A stretch of 7,490 nt of DNA. Source: Chryseobacterium gleum (GTDB lineage: Bacteria > Bacteroidota > Bacteroidia > UBA10329). The stretch spans positions 1 to 7,490 of the forward strand of contig CAMCFW010000095.1 in the NCBI GenBank assembly GCA_945874195.1, written 5' to 3'. Positions 1-5,881 of the stretch are shown here, piece by piece. The notes beneath the pieces are model-generated. The model ran no database searches and was not told the DNA's origin. It worked only from the letters and a program-made list of their open reading frames with translations. The position numbers and the translations under genes are program-made. Every line of letters starts with the position of its first letter. Within the stretch, counting starts at the first letter, position 1.

Positions 1-1248
1 GCCTTCATGGCGCCCTACATACTGCCATCGGGAAGGTTGTTTGCCGCAACCGGAACGCGGATCGTGGATCACGTGGTCTTCTGCCTGTTCGCGGGCGGAG
101 TGCGAAATTTGGAATCGGTGCACAAGGCGGACGGAAACCTGATGCCGAACACGCTTTTGGGCAGCGAAAGTATTTCGGGCGATATTGCCGGTGGTGTTCA
201 GAACCTTGGACTGGTTGGCGGACAACGCTTGCAGCAGATGGGCACGCTTTACAAGGAATTCCGTTTTGCACAGGGTCCGACAGGTCACTTCAGCGGGCAT
301 TCCTCGGTCATGACCGGTGTCTACAACCTAGCCGACATCAATATCCGTCAGCGGCCACAGACTCCGACCGTGTTTGAATATTATAGGAAGCACAGCGACC
401 CGACCGCCAATGCGTTGAACGCCTGGTGGGTGAGCAACGCGCTCGGACCTTACCCTGCACTGAACTACAGCTCGCATCCGAACTATGGGGCGCTTTACGG
501 TGCCAACTATATTCAGCCCCTGTCCATCATCAGCAACGCGGGCTATGCTGCGTTGGGCGATCCGAAGACATTCAATCAGAACCAGCATGATCTGGTGGAT
601 CAGATGCGCAGCTTTTTCGATGACAATTTCGCCAATCAGTATGTCGAAGGTTCGGCAGGAATTTCCAACGCCAAGCTGGAATCTCCTGGAGTGCAGCAAT
701 TCTTGATCGATTCGCTTGAAGAAGCCGTTGCCGGACAGTACAACGACCCTTGGGGAATCGGTGGAATGAGTGGTGACACGTTCAATGTCTTCTTTGCCGA
801 AAAGATCATTCAGCGTTTCCAGCCCGAACTGCTCGTGGTGAACATGCAGGACGTGGACGCATGCCACGGGAATTTCACAGCCTATGCCAACAATCTGGTA
901 AGGGCCGACTACGCGTTGGGGCATCTGTGGCAGACCATTCAGAGCACCCCAGGAATGGCCGACAACACCATTTTGATCGCCCTGCCCGAACACGGTAGGA
1001 ACGCGCAACCAAACACGGTGATCGATCCTTACGGCCGCTACGGATTGGATCACACGAACGATGATAGTTCACGCGAGATCTTCTGCCTCGTTGCAGGACC
1101 GAGCGGAAAGGTGGTTCAGGATCAGGTGATAAGTCAGGTTCAGGGCGAAAGCATCGATGTGGTACCGACCATTGCCAAGATCCTCGGATTCTATGACGAC
1201 ATATCGGGAATGCTTCCCGGTCAACCACTTAATGCTGCATTGGTATGA
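1..1248 (+). CDS. Alkaline phosphatase/sulfatase-superfamily protein, 5' end cut by window edge
   Basis: The reading frame is open to base 1 (Ala-Phe precede the first Met, at base 7), so the true start is probably upstream. Numbering from that Met, the superfamily pattern is visible: a first beta strand (residues 22-29) running into GGVRN, a GHFSGHSSVMTG segment (93-104) resembling the nucleophile region, D282/D284/H287 in QDVDACHGN, E328-H329 in PEHGRN, H349 in LDHTND, and a sulfatase-like DVVPTIAKILG near the C-terminus (384-394). Such enzymes hydrolyse phosphate or sulfate esters with two metal ions; the substrate here is unknown. The usual Asp after the first strand (FDG) reads FAGG, and the usual Asp-His pair reads Glu-His, so activity is uncertain. 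The opening residues, AFMAPYILPSGRLFAATG, resemble the end of an export signal, possibly Tat; that is inference. The TGA stop overlaps the ATG of the next gene. Superfamily placement is fairly sure, specificity is not. Confidence 0.8.
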   Translation, partial: AFMAPYILPSGRLFAATGTRIVDHVVFCLFAGGVRNLESVHKADGNLMPNTLLGSESISGDIAGGVQNLGLVGGQRLQQMGTLYKEFRFAQGPTGHFSGHSSVMTGVYNLADINIRQRPQTPTVFEYYRKHSDPTANALNAWWVSNALGPYPALNYSSHPNYGALYGANYIQPLSIISNAGYAALGDPKTFNQNQHDLVDQMRSFFDDNFANQYVEGSAGISNAKLESPGVQQFLIDSLEEAVAGQYNDPWGIGGMSGDTFNVFFAEKIIQRFQPELLVVNMQDVDACHGNFTAYANNLVRADYALGHLWQTIQSTPGMADNTILIALPEHGRNAQPNTVIDPYGRYGLDHTNDDSSREIFCLVAGPSGKVVQDQVISQVQGESIDVVPTIAKILGFYDDISGMLPGQPLNAALV

Positions 1249-2234
1249 TCCCAACGATGAAAAACACTTCGCTGACACTGGCATTGGGCATCATGGCCTC
1301 GATGGTCGTGTTCTTTGTGGCTTGCGACAAGGAGACCGACCTACCCCACAACCCGTATGACGATATCGTCTATCCAACGCCTCCGGCCCCGATCGACACC
1401 TTGAATCCAAATTCCATTGTGGCCATTCACCGCGACATTCTCCATCCGCGTTGTGCGGTTCCCGGTTGCCACGATGGCAATTTCGAACCTGATTTCCGCA
1501 CGGTTCAAAGCTCCACGTCCACGTTGGTCTACGCACGTATCGTGAAGAACAATGCCGATTCGACCTTCATGTTCCGTGTGGTACCGTACGATACGGCCCA
1601 GTCGGTGCTGCACGAACGTCTGACCAATTGCTGTTTTGCCAACACCAACGACCGTATGCCGCAAGACAACATCGGTGTGCCCTTGGAAAGTGCCTACATC
1701 ACCCGCATTGAGAATTGGATCATGGGCGGGGCAAAGAACATGTTCGGTGAAGTGGAAAACTATCCGAATCAAGCACCGCAGATCACTTATTATGTCGGAA
1801 TAGACACCATTAGTGTCGATGCGATCATAGCGGCAGCCAATGCCAATTTCCCGCTTACTTCAACCGCAAACAGGATCGATGGTGTCTATTACAATCCATT
1901 CATTCTTTCTGACGGTCAGAACATGGCCATTGCTGTGGCGGTGGAAGATGACAGCACCGCAATGGGCGCCTTGCAAGGCTCAAAAATGCTGTTCTCTTAC
2001 GATTTTGACGACTTTTCGCCATCGGCCCCGGGCTATCAACAGATCAATGCGCAATTCTTAAACCTTCCGGGAATTTCGTTCTGGTATGTGCAGTTCAACA
2101 CATCACTTTTCGACCCCGAGAATGTGGTATACATGCGCTATTATGTGAGCGATGGTGAGAGCACTACCGAAATGCCGCGCACTGAAATGGTGATCCAATA
2201 CAAGACCTTCTGGTCGTTCTATATTCTTCCATGA
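1245..2234 (+). CDS. Lipoprotein with monohaem cytochrome-c-like domain (CX4CH)
   Basis: This 329-residue protein starts with a lipoprotein signal: hydrophobic residues 10-26 end in FVAC, with the lipidated Cys at 27, so it should be membrane-anchored outside the cytoplasm. Residues 58-165 look like a class I cytochrome c domain: C70-AVPG-C75-H76 as a variant haem-attachment motif with four rather than two spacer residues, M138 in DRMPQ as the likely distal ligand, and a closing helix IENWIMGGA (155-163). A Cys pair at 129-130 is unexplained. Residues 170-329 are beta-rich and unrecognised, perhaps an Ig-like sandwich (YYVSDGEST near 299-307). The ATG at 1245 overlaps the previous stop as ATGA, suggesting translational coupling; a start at 1257 would give a more typical MKNTSLTL signal peptide, so either start is possible. 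Its own stop overlaps the next ATG. Electron transfer is inferred; the partner is unknown. Confidence 0.85.
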   Translation: MIPTMKNTSLTLALGIMASMVVFFVACDKETDLPHNPYDDIVYPTPPAPIDTLNPNSIVAIHRDILHPRCAVPGCHDGNFEPDFRTVQSSTSTLVYARIVKNNADSTFMFRVVPYDTAQSVLHERLTNCCFANTNDRMPQDNIGVPLESAYITRIENWIMGGAKNMFGEVENYPNQAPQITYYVGIDTISVDAIIAAANANFPLTSTANRIDGVYYNPFILSDGQNMAIAVAVEDDSTAMGALQGSKMLFSYDFDDFSPSAPGYQQINAQFLNLPGISFWYVQFNTSLFDPENVVYMRYYVSDGESTTEMPRTEMVIQYKTFWSFYILP

Positions 2235-2674
2235 TGAAGCGAAACGCCCTTTTCCTTTTAGGAGCAGCGCTATTTCTTGCGGCCTGCGATAAAACCACCG
2301 AGATCAGCGATATTCCAGAGATATCGTTCGAAAGTGTGGTGCCCAATGTGGTCACCGAGTATCAGGATTCGCTTTATTTCACCATTTCATACCGCGATGG
2401 AAATGGCGACCTGGGCGAGAACAACACAGACGACCATAACCTGTTCATCCAGGATTCGCGCAATGATGTTACCTACGGATTCCGTATTCAGCAATTGGCA
2501 CCCACAAATGCCGACATCACCATTCAAGGAAACATCAACGTGACGCTGGACAACACCGCGATCATCGATGGTGGGACCAGCGAATCGGTCAGTTATACGA
2601 TCTGGGTGGTTGACCGTGCCGGCAACGAAAGCAATCGCGTCAGCACGAGTACCGTGACCGTGAATACACAGTGA
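2231..2674 (+). CDS. Small Ig-like lipoprotein, function unknown
   Basis: This 147-residue protein has a clear lipoprotein signal: MMKR followed by a hydrophobic stretch ending in LFLAAC, with the lipidated Cys at 19. The mature part is a single beta-rich domain. ISYRDGNGDLGENNTDDHNL (about 53-72) and the closing SYTIWVVDRAGNESN (about 120-134) resemble the Ig-like/fibronectin-like modules common in Bacteroidota lipoproteins. There are no catalytic residues and no Cys beyond the lipobox. The start is ATG at 2231, or an immediately adjacent ATG at 2234, inside the stop of the cytochrome-like lipoprotein gene (ATGATGA), so the two are very probably co-translated and may work together at the membrane. 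The stop abuts the stop of the opposing YceI gene with no bases between. It might be a binding or scaffold partner of the upstream proteins, but only gene order supports that. Confidence 0.8.
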   Translation: MMKRNALFLLGAALFLAACDKTTEISDIPEISFESVVPNVVTEYQDSLYFTISYRDGNGDLGENNTDDHNLFIQDSRNDVTYGFRIQQLAPTNADITIQGNINVTLDNTAIIDGGTSESVSYTIWVVDRAGNESNRVSTSTVTVNTQ

Positions 2675-3271
2675 TCATTCGGTCTTTCTGTAAGGCCGAT
2701 ACCTGAAAAACATCTTTACATCCACCTCTTTGGCCACGTTGTCGAAGATCGCCCCGGGCACTTTCACTCCGTGGTCTTCAAGTATGATCCTGAACTCGAC
2801 CCGAAGCGCAGCAATGCTGTCCTTGCACACAAAATCTCCTTCGAACGTGCCCACCCTGTCAATCCCATGCACATTGAGCATTCCGATCGCTTCCACCCTA
2901 TAAATGGTATCAATCGAAAGGTCCAGCGAATCCGAGAGTTTTCCTCGGAAAGTGGCGTAGGGAAATTTACGAGGCTCCAGATAACCATCATTGAAATGCT
3001 TCTGCATCATTTTGTTCTCAAACTGAAAAGCAGATGTGGGCACCTGAAACTGAACGTTCTTCATCGACATCTCGATCATGGATGTGGCCGCAGCATTGAC
3101 GGCCTCAATATCCTCAATCGGTGTGTGAGAAAAGAACGTCACCGAACTGCTATCGCTCGTATAAATGGTCTGCGCTAAGGCGCTTTGAACAAAAAGCCAA
3201 TTTAGCAGGAACACGACCACCGACCACAACGGACTGCGAGAAAATAGGGAAGCTCTTCGGCTTTGGGTCAT
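2675..3271 (-). CDS. YceI-family secreted protein
   Basis: This 198-residue protein has an N-terminal signal peptide: basic residues near 5-12, a hydrophobic core 16-29 and an ALA|Q cleavage site after residue 33, placing it in the periplasm. The rest matches the YceI-like beta-barrel family: SSVTFFSHTPIEDIEAVN (42-59) in the position of the first strands, KFPYATFRGK (102-111) as the 'FP.a.F' hallmark, LNVHGIDR (132-139) as the family's 'hG' turn, and a C-terminal EDHGVKVPGAIFDNVAKEVD (165-184). YceI proteins are lipocalin-like and bind isoprenoid or quinone-like lipids or other amphiphiles; the ligand here is unknown. The gene lies downstream of the T9SS-exported protein gene on the same strand, but a terminator hairpin with its U-tract ends about 7 bases before this ATG, and I see no perfect -7 element in the gap. 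Expression may depend on terminator read-through. The stop directly touches that of the opposing lipoprotein gene. Confidence 0.88.
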   Translation of the reverse strand: MTQSRRASLFSRSPLWSVVVFLLNWLFVQSALAQTIYTSDSSSVTFFSHTPIEDIEAVNAAATSMIEMSMKNVQFQVPTSAFQFENKMMQKHFNDGYLEPRKFPYATFRGKLSDSLDLSIDTIYRVEAIGMLNVHGIDRVGTFEGDFVCKDSIAALRVEFRIILEDHGVKVPGAIFDNVAKEVDVKMFFRYRPYRKTE

Positions 3272-3278
3272 GACCGCT

Positions 3279-3309
3279 AAAAAACAAAAAAGGTGCCGTT
3301 AAGCACCTT
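3279..3309 (-). terminator. Rho-independent terminator after the T9SS-exported protein gene
   Basis: Read on the minus strand, AAGGTGC (3309-3303), a six-base loop and GCACCTT (3296-3290) form a perfect 7-bp stem. A U-tract follows immediately, TTTTTT-G-TTTTTT on that strand, overlapping the last stem bases and running to about 3279. The hairpin begins 24 bases after the stop codon of the upstream minus-strand gene (3334), the normal place for a terminator. It is unusual that the U-tract ends only about 7 bases before the YceI start codon, so it may act as an attenuator for that gene. Confidence 0.8.
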
Positions 3310-3333
3310 CTCTGTTCTACAATTCAAAGAATA

Positions 3334-4161
3334 TTATTTTACCATCAACTTCTTCACGGTGGTCTTTCCGCCCACTTCCATCTGCATGAAATAGACACCT
3401 GTGTTCAGGCTCTTAGAGCGAACATCGATGATGATCTCGCCACCTTCGTGTCTTTCTTCCAAAACCTTTCTTCCTTCGATGTTGAAGATCGTGATCATGA
3501 TCTCTTCATCAACGTCTTTTGCTGCAACATGGATTTCATCTACAACTGGATTCGGGAACACACTCAACGATGCCAATTCGGCTTCGCTTATTCCGACCGA
3601 TGACTCCGCAACGGTGTAGTTTTCGTTGATGATCACGTCTCCAGAGTTTCCAGTACCTGAATTGGTGAAATTAAATGCTCCGTAGAAGGTTACCTCTCCA
3701 GTTCCAGATGCCGGTGCCGTCCAATCGAAGGTCCAGGTCTTGGAACCGGATCCTGAAACCCCGCCTGAAGTGTGGGTTATGTACTTGCCCCCTGTTCCTA
3801 CCAATTGGGTCGAGTTCATGTCGATAAGTGCCAACGTGCCTAACAGCGCGCCCGAACTGTTCTGTGGCGACATTTGGAAGCCGAACTTCAGTATTTCACT
3901 CTTAGTTGCAGTGGCCGTAATGGTATAGGTGGTTCCTGGAAAATAGCCCGAACCAGGAATATCAGATGAAATTGTGACCATTTCATTTGTAGCAGCTGGG
4001 CCTCCACTGTGGCAGTGCGTACAATTCATACCATCTCCCGGAGATCCCGTGTGACCAGCAGGTCCTCCACCTGTGTTGGTATGTGCCATTCTGAAATTGT
4101 AATCGTAGACCAGTCCGGTCATCAGCAAAAGCGATAATACAAGGGTAAATTTCTTTTTCAT
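3334..4161 (-). CDS. T9SS-exported protein with CxxCH haem motif and type A sorting domain
   Basis: This 275-residue protein starts with MKKK and a hydrophobic segment (5-18), a Sec-type signal without an obvious AxA cleavage site. Residues 31-55 carry a Gly/His-rich stretch with one haem-attachment motif, C47-T-H-C50-H51, in the context TGSPGDGMNCTHCHSGG. A beta-rich Gly/Ser/Thr-rich domain follows (58-185). I think the layout matches the 'choice-of-anchor V' type, related to Reeler domains and found with T9SS anchors in Bacteroidota; that is recall, not a search result. Residues 198-275 are a T9SS type A sorting domain: FPNP (202-205), IFNIEGRKV (225-233), LNTGVYFMQM (252-261) and a KKLMVK end. 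The protein should therefore cross the outer membrane and be anchored or released at the surface. Whether haem is bound is unproven. A terminator follows the stop, and the YceI gene lies beyond it. Confidence 0.88.
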   Translation of the reverse strand: MKKKFTLVLSLLLMTGLVYDYNFRMAHTNTGGGPAGHTGSPGDGMNCTHCHSGGPAATNEMVTISSDIPGSGYFPGTTYTITATATKSEILKFGFQMSPQNSSGALLGTLALIDMNSTQLVGTGGKYITHTSGGVSGSGSKTWTFDWTAPASGTGEVTFYGAFNFTNSGTGNSGDVIINENYTVAESSVGISEAELASLSVFPNPVVDEIHVAAKDVDEEIMITIFNIEGRKVLEERHEGGEIIIDVRSKSLNTGVYFMQMEVGGKTTVKKLMVK

Positions 4162-4190
4162 GCAGTGAGCGTTTAATGGTTTTGAGAGTG

Positions 4191-4198
4191 TGAAATTA
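4191..4198 (-). promoter_or_regulatory. Weak candidate -7 element for the T9SS-exported protein gene
   Basis: On the minus strand this reads TAATTTCA, matching six of eight positions of the Bacteroidota -7 consensus TAnnTTTG. It lies 29 bases upstream of the ATG at 4161. No convincing -33 TTTG was seen at the expected distance. An alternative further upstream is TGAATTTG (4240-4233, seven of eight). Neither is strong; the promoter of this gene is somewhere in 4162-4260 but not resolved. Confidence 0.25.
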
Positions 4199-4262
4199 GG
4201 TTTTGAACCCTTTGAAATTTGCGCCTACCGGACAAATTCAATGAACATTCAGGTCTGAAACA

Positions 4263-4300
4263 AGAATTGTTTCGAATGGTTGCCTCTCCGAGACAATTTT
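4263..4300. repeat. Imperfect inverted repeat upstream of gcdH, candidate operator
   Basis: AATTGTTTCG (4265-4274) is matched by CGAGACAATT (4289-4298), nine of ten bases in inverted orientation, across a 14-base spacer. Allowing G-T pairing extends the possible stem to 12 bp. The region lies between two divergent genes, so a terminator role is unlikely, and U-tracts are short on both strands. The right arm ends 19 bases before the gcdH -7 element, roughly over the -33 region, where a regulator could bind. A perfect short palindrome, TTCAG-GT-CTGAA, sits next to it at 4248-4259. Confidence 0.45.
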
Positions 4301-4317
4301 AACCCTTCGTGTTTTTC

Positions 4318-4325
4318 TACATTTG
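4318..4325 (+). promoter_or_regulatory. Bacteroidota-type -7 promoter element of gcdH
   Basis: TACATTTG is a perfect match to the TAnnTTTG -7 consensus of the Bacteroidota housekeeping sigma factor. It ends 20 bases before the ATG at 4346, giving a short leader of roughly 14 bases, and it supports 4346 rather than the internal Met codon at 4382 as the start. The -33 element is weak: only TTTT at 4297-4300 lies at a suitable distance (17 bases). Confidence 0.65.
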
Positions 4326-4345
4326 CCGACCAAAATTGACGAATC

Positions 4346-5524
4346 ATGGCAGAGGATAGATATAGCGGACACGATTATTACATGGTTGACGATCTGCTTA
4401 CCGAGGAGCACAAACTCATTCGTGAAACGGTGCGCACGTGGGTGAAACAGAACGTTTCTCCCATCATTGAAGAATATGCGCAGAAGGCCGAATTTCCCAT
4501 CCATTTGCTGAAAGGACTGGGCGAGATCGGTGCGTTCGGCCCCTACATTCCCGCTGAATATGGCGGCCCTGAGCTAGATCAGATCAGCTATGGCATCATC
4601 ATGCAGGAACTTGAGCGTTGCGATAGCGGATTGCGCAGCACTGCGTCCGTTCAAAGCTCGTTGGTCATGTTTCCTATTTGGAGCTATGCCACCGAAAGCC
4701 AAAAGCAGAAATGGCTGCCGAAATTGGCCACAGGCGAACTGTTGGGCTGCTTCGGCCTGACCGAGCCCGACCACGGTTCGAACCCGAACGGAATGGTTAC
4801 CAACATCAAAGATGAAGGCGACCACGTGATCCTCAATGGAGCCAAAATGTGGATCAGCAACTCGCCATTTGCAGACATTGCAGTGGTTTGGGCAAAGGAT
4901 GAGGAGGGTGCGATCAGAGGTTTGGTGGTTGAACGCGGAATGGAAGGTTTCACCACACCGACCACGCACGGAAAATGGAGCCTACGCGCTTCCGCCACAG
5001 GCGAATTGGTATTCGATAACGTGAAAGTTCCGAAAGGGAACCTGTTTCCAGACATCCGCGGACTGAAGGGACCATTGAGCTGTTTGAATTCCGCCCGCTA
5101 TGGAATTGCTTGGGGTGCCTTGGGTGCCGCGCTCGATTGCTATGATACGGCCCTACGCTATTCCAAAGAGCGCATACAATTCGGAAGACCGATCGGTGGC
5201 TTCCAATTACAACAGAAAAAACTGGCCGAAATGATCACCGAAATCACTAAAGCGCAGTTGCTTGTTTGGCGATTGGGTGTATTGAAAAACGAGCATCGGG
5301 CCACGCCACAACAGATTTCAATGGCCAAAAGAAATAACGTGGAAATTGCCCTGCGTACTGCACGAGAGGCGCGTCAGATATTAGGCGGAATGGGTATTAC
5401 AGGAGAATACCCGATCATGCGTCACATGATGAACCTTGAAAGCGTAGTCACCTACGAAGGAACGCACGACATCCATCTGCTCATTACAGGTATGGACGTG
5501 ACGGGTTTCAACGCATTTTCGTAA
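4346..5524 (+). CDS. gcdH: Glutaryl-CoA dehydrogenase
   Basis: This 392-residue cytoplasmic FAD enzyme of the acyl-CoA dehydrogenase family oxidises and decarboxylates glutaryl-CoA to crotonyl-CoA in lysine, tryptophan and glutarate breakdown, passing electrons to electron-transfer flavoprotein. Domains run in the usual order: N-terminal helices (about 15-130), beta domain with the flavin signature CFGLTEPDHGSNP (135-147) and MWIS (168-171), and C-terminal helices with RIQFGRPI (276-283) and QILGGMGI (344-351). The catalytic base is E371 in YEGTHDIHLLITG, the context typical of glutaryl-CoA dehydrogenases. R97 and S101 in SGLRSTAS correspond to the Arg and Ser that bind the glutaryl carboxylate in the human enzyme (Arg94, Ser98), which argues for this specificity over short-chain or isovaleryl-CoA enzymes. 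Length is normal and complete. It has its own promoter and a weak hairpin at its end, so it is probably monocistronic. No other genes of the pathway are in the window. Confidence 0.93.
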   Translation: MAEDRYSGHDYYMVDDLLTEEHKLIRETVRTWVKQNVSPIIEEYAQKAEFPIHLLKGLGEIGAFGPYIPAEYGGPELDQISYGIIMQELERCDSGLRSTASVQSSLVMFPIWSYATESQKQKWLPKLATGELLGCFGLTEPDHGSNPNGMVTNIKDEGDHVILNGAKMWISNSPFADIAVVWAKDEEGAIRGLVVERGMEGFTTPTTHGKWSLRASATGELVFDNVKVPKGNLFPDIRGLKGPLSCLNSARYGIAWGALGAALDCYDTALRYSKERIQFGRPIGGFQLQQKKLAEMITEITKAQLLVWRLGVLKNEHRATPQQISMAKRNNVEIALRTAREARQILGGMGITGEYPIMRHMMNLESVVTYEGTHDIHLLITGMDVTGFNAFS

Positions 5525-5545
5525 ACCAATCAGGTTTAATTTTAT
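5522..5545 (+). terminator. Possible weak terminator after gcdH
   Basis: TAAACC (5522-5527) and GGTTTA (5533-5538) form a 6-bp stem around the loop AATCA, followed by the T-rich run ATTTTATT. The stem starts inside the gcdH stop codon. It is short and only one third G+C, so termination would be inefficient, and the same bases could instead serve the promoter region of the next gene. Confidence 0.4.
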
Positions 5546-5549
5546 TGCA

Positions 5550-5557
5550 TAATTTTG
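5550..5557 (+). promoter_or_regulatory. Bacteroidota-type -7 promoter element of the 78-residue protein gene
   Basis: TAATTTTG is a perfect TAnnTTTG match 31 bases upstream of the ATG at 5589, giving a leader of about 25 A/T-rich bases without a Shine-Dalgarno motif. No clear -33 TTTG is seen at the usual spacing. Together with the strong hairpin after the gene, this suggests a separate short transcript. Confidence 0.55.
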
Positions 5558-5588
5558 CCGAGAATTTTTCATCAAAATATATACTGAA

Positions 5589-5825
5589 ATGTCGAAAAAA
5601 GACAAACTTACACCAGCCGTTCTTGCGGCAGCAGTTCGTGATAACATGAACGCAAAAGGCACCTTGAAAGCACAGTTCAAAGGTCATTTTCTTTCCAAAT
5701 TCACCGAAGAGGAATTGGTAGGAATGAAAAAAGGAATTGAAGAAGAGGTCCTTGGAAGAAAACAAGCAGTTGTTGACGAAAAGATCAAGTTTTTGGAAGA
5801 AATGGGATACACCATCTCTAAATAA
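5589..5825 (+). CDS. Uncharacterised 78-residue charged helical protein
   Basis: I do not recognise this small protein. It has no signal peptide, membrane segment or Cys, so it should be cytoplasmic. It is rich in Lys and Glu and looks mostly helical: an N-terminal part LTPAVLAAAVRDNMNAKGTL (7-26), a middle QFKGHFLSKFTEEEL (29-43), and a C-terminal helix of about 30 residues (MKKGIEEEV... to ...KIKFLEEMGY) with heptad-like spacing that could form a coiled coil. That it is a real gene is supported by a perfect -7 element upstream, an A-rich start region, amphipathic composition and a strong terminator 22 bases after the stop. It appears to be a single-gene transcript between gcdH and a secreted protein gene. 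Possible roles include a nucleic-acid- or protein-binding accessory factor, but nothing in the sequence decides this. Confidence 0.75.
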   Translation: MSKKDKLTPAVLAAAVRDNMNAKGTLKAQFKGHFLSKFTEEELVGMKKGIEEEVLGRKQAVVDEKIKFLEEMGYTISK

Positions 5826-5846
5826 GCTTTCATCAATAATTGAATT

Positions 5847-5881
5847 TAAAGCCTTCAGGAATACCTGAAGGCTTTATTTTT
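5847..5881 (+). terminator. Strong Rho-independent terminator after the 78-residue protein gene
   Basis: TAAAGCCTTCAGG (5847-5859) and CCTGAAGGCTTTA (5864-5876) form a perfect 13-bp stem with the tetraloop AATA, followed by TTTTT (5877-5881). It starts 21 bases after the stop codon. It ends only 5 bases before the ATG of the next gene on the same strand, so that gene either relies on read-through or has a promoter within or just before the hairpin. Confidence 0.88.

Noticed and set aside
328..1053. Minus-strand reading frame of 241 codons inside the phosphatase-superfamily gene
   Set aside because: It is antisense to a frame with clear superfamily motifs, has no signal or domain of its own, and its Val/Arg/His-rich composition is typical of a shadow frame.
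1341..1772. Minus-strand reading frame of 143 codons
   Set aside because: It lies opposite the cytochrome-like domain of the lipoprotein gene and has no recognisable content; it is a shadow of the plus-strand codon pattern.
2771..3178. Plus-strand reading frame of 135 codons
   Set aside because: It is antisense to the YceI-family gene, whose family hallmarks are clear, and lacks promoter or domain evidence.
4263..4300. The inverted repeat as a transcription terminator
   Set aside because: It lies between divergent genes where no transcript is expected to end, and neither strand has a good U-tract after it.
4574..5055. Overlapping minus-strand reading frames of 131 and 123 codons
   Set aside because: Both lie opposite the well-conserved flavin domain of glutaryl-CoA dehydrogenase and show no independent coding signs.
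5508..5765. Minus-strand reading frames rich in Phe and Lys opposite the 78-residue gene
   Set aside because: The plus frame has a promoter and terminator in the correct orientation; the minus frames cross the promoter and have no coherent features.
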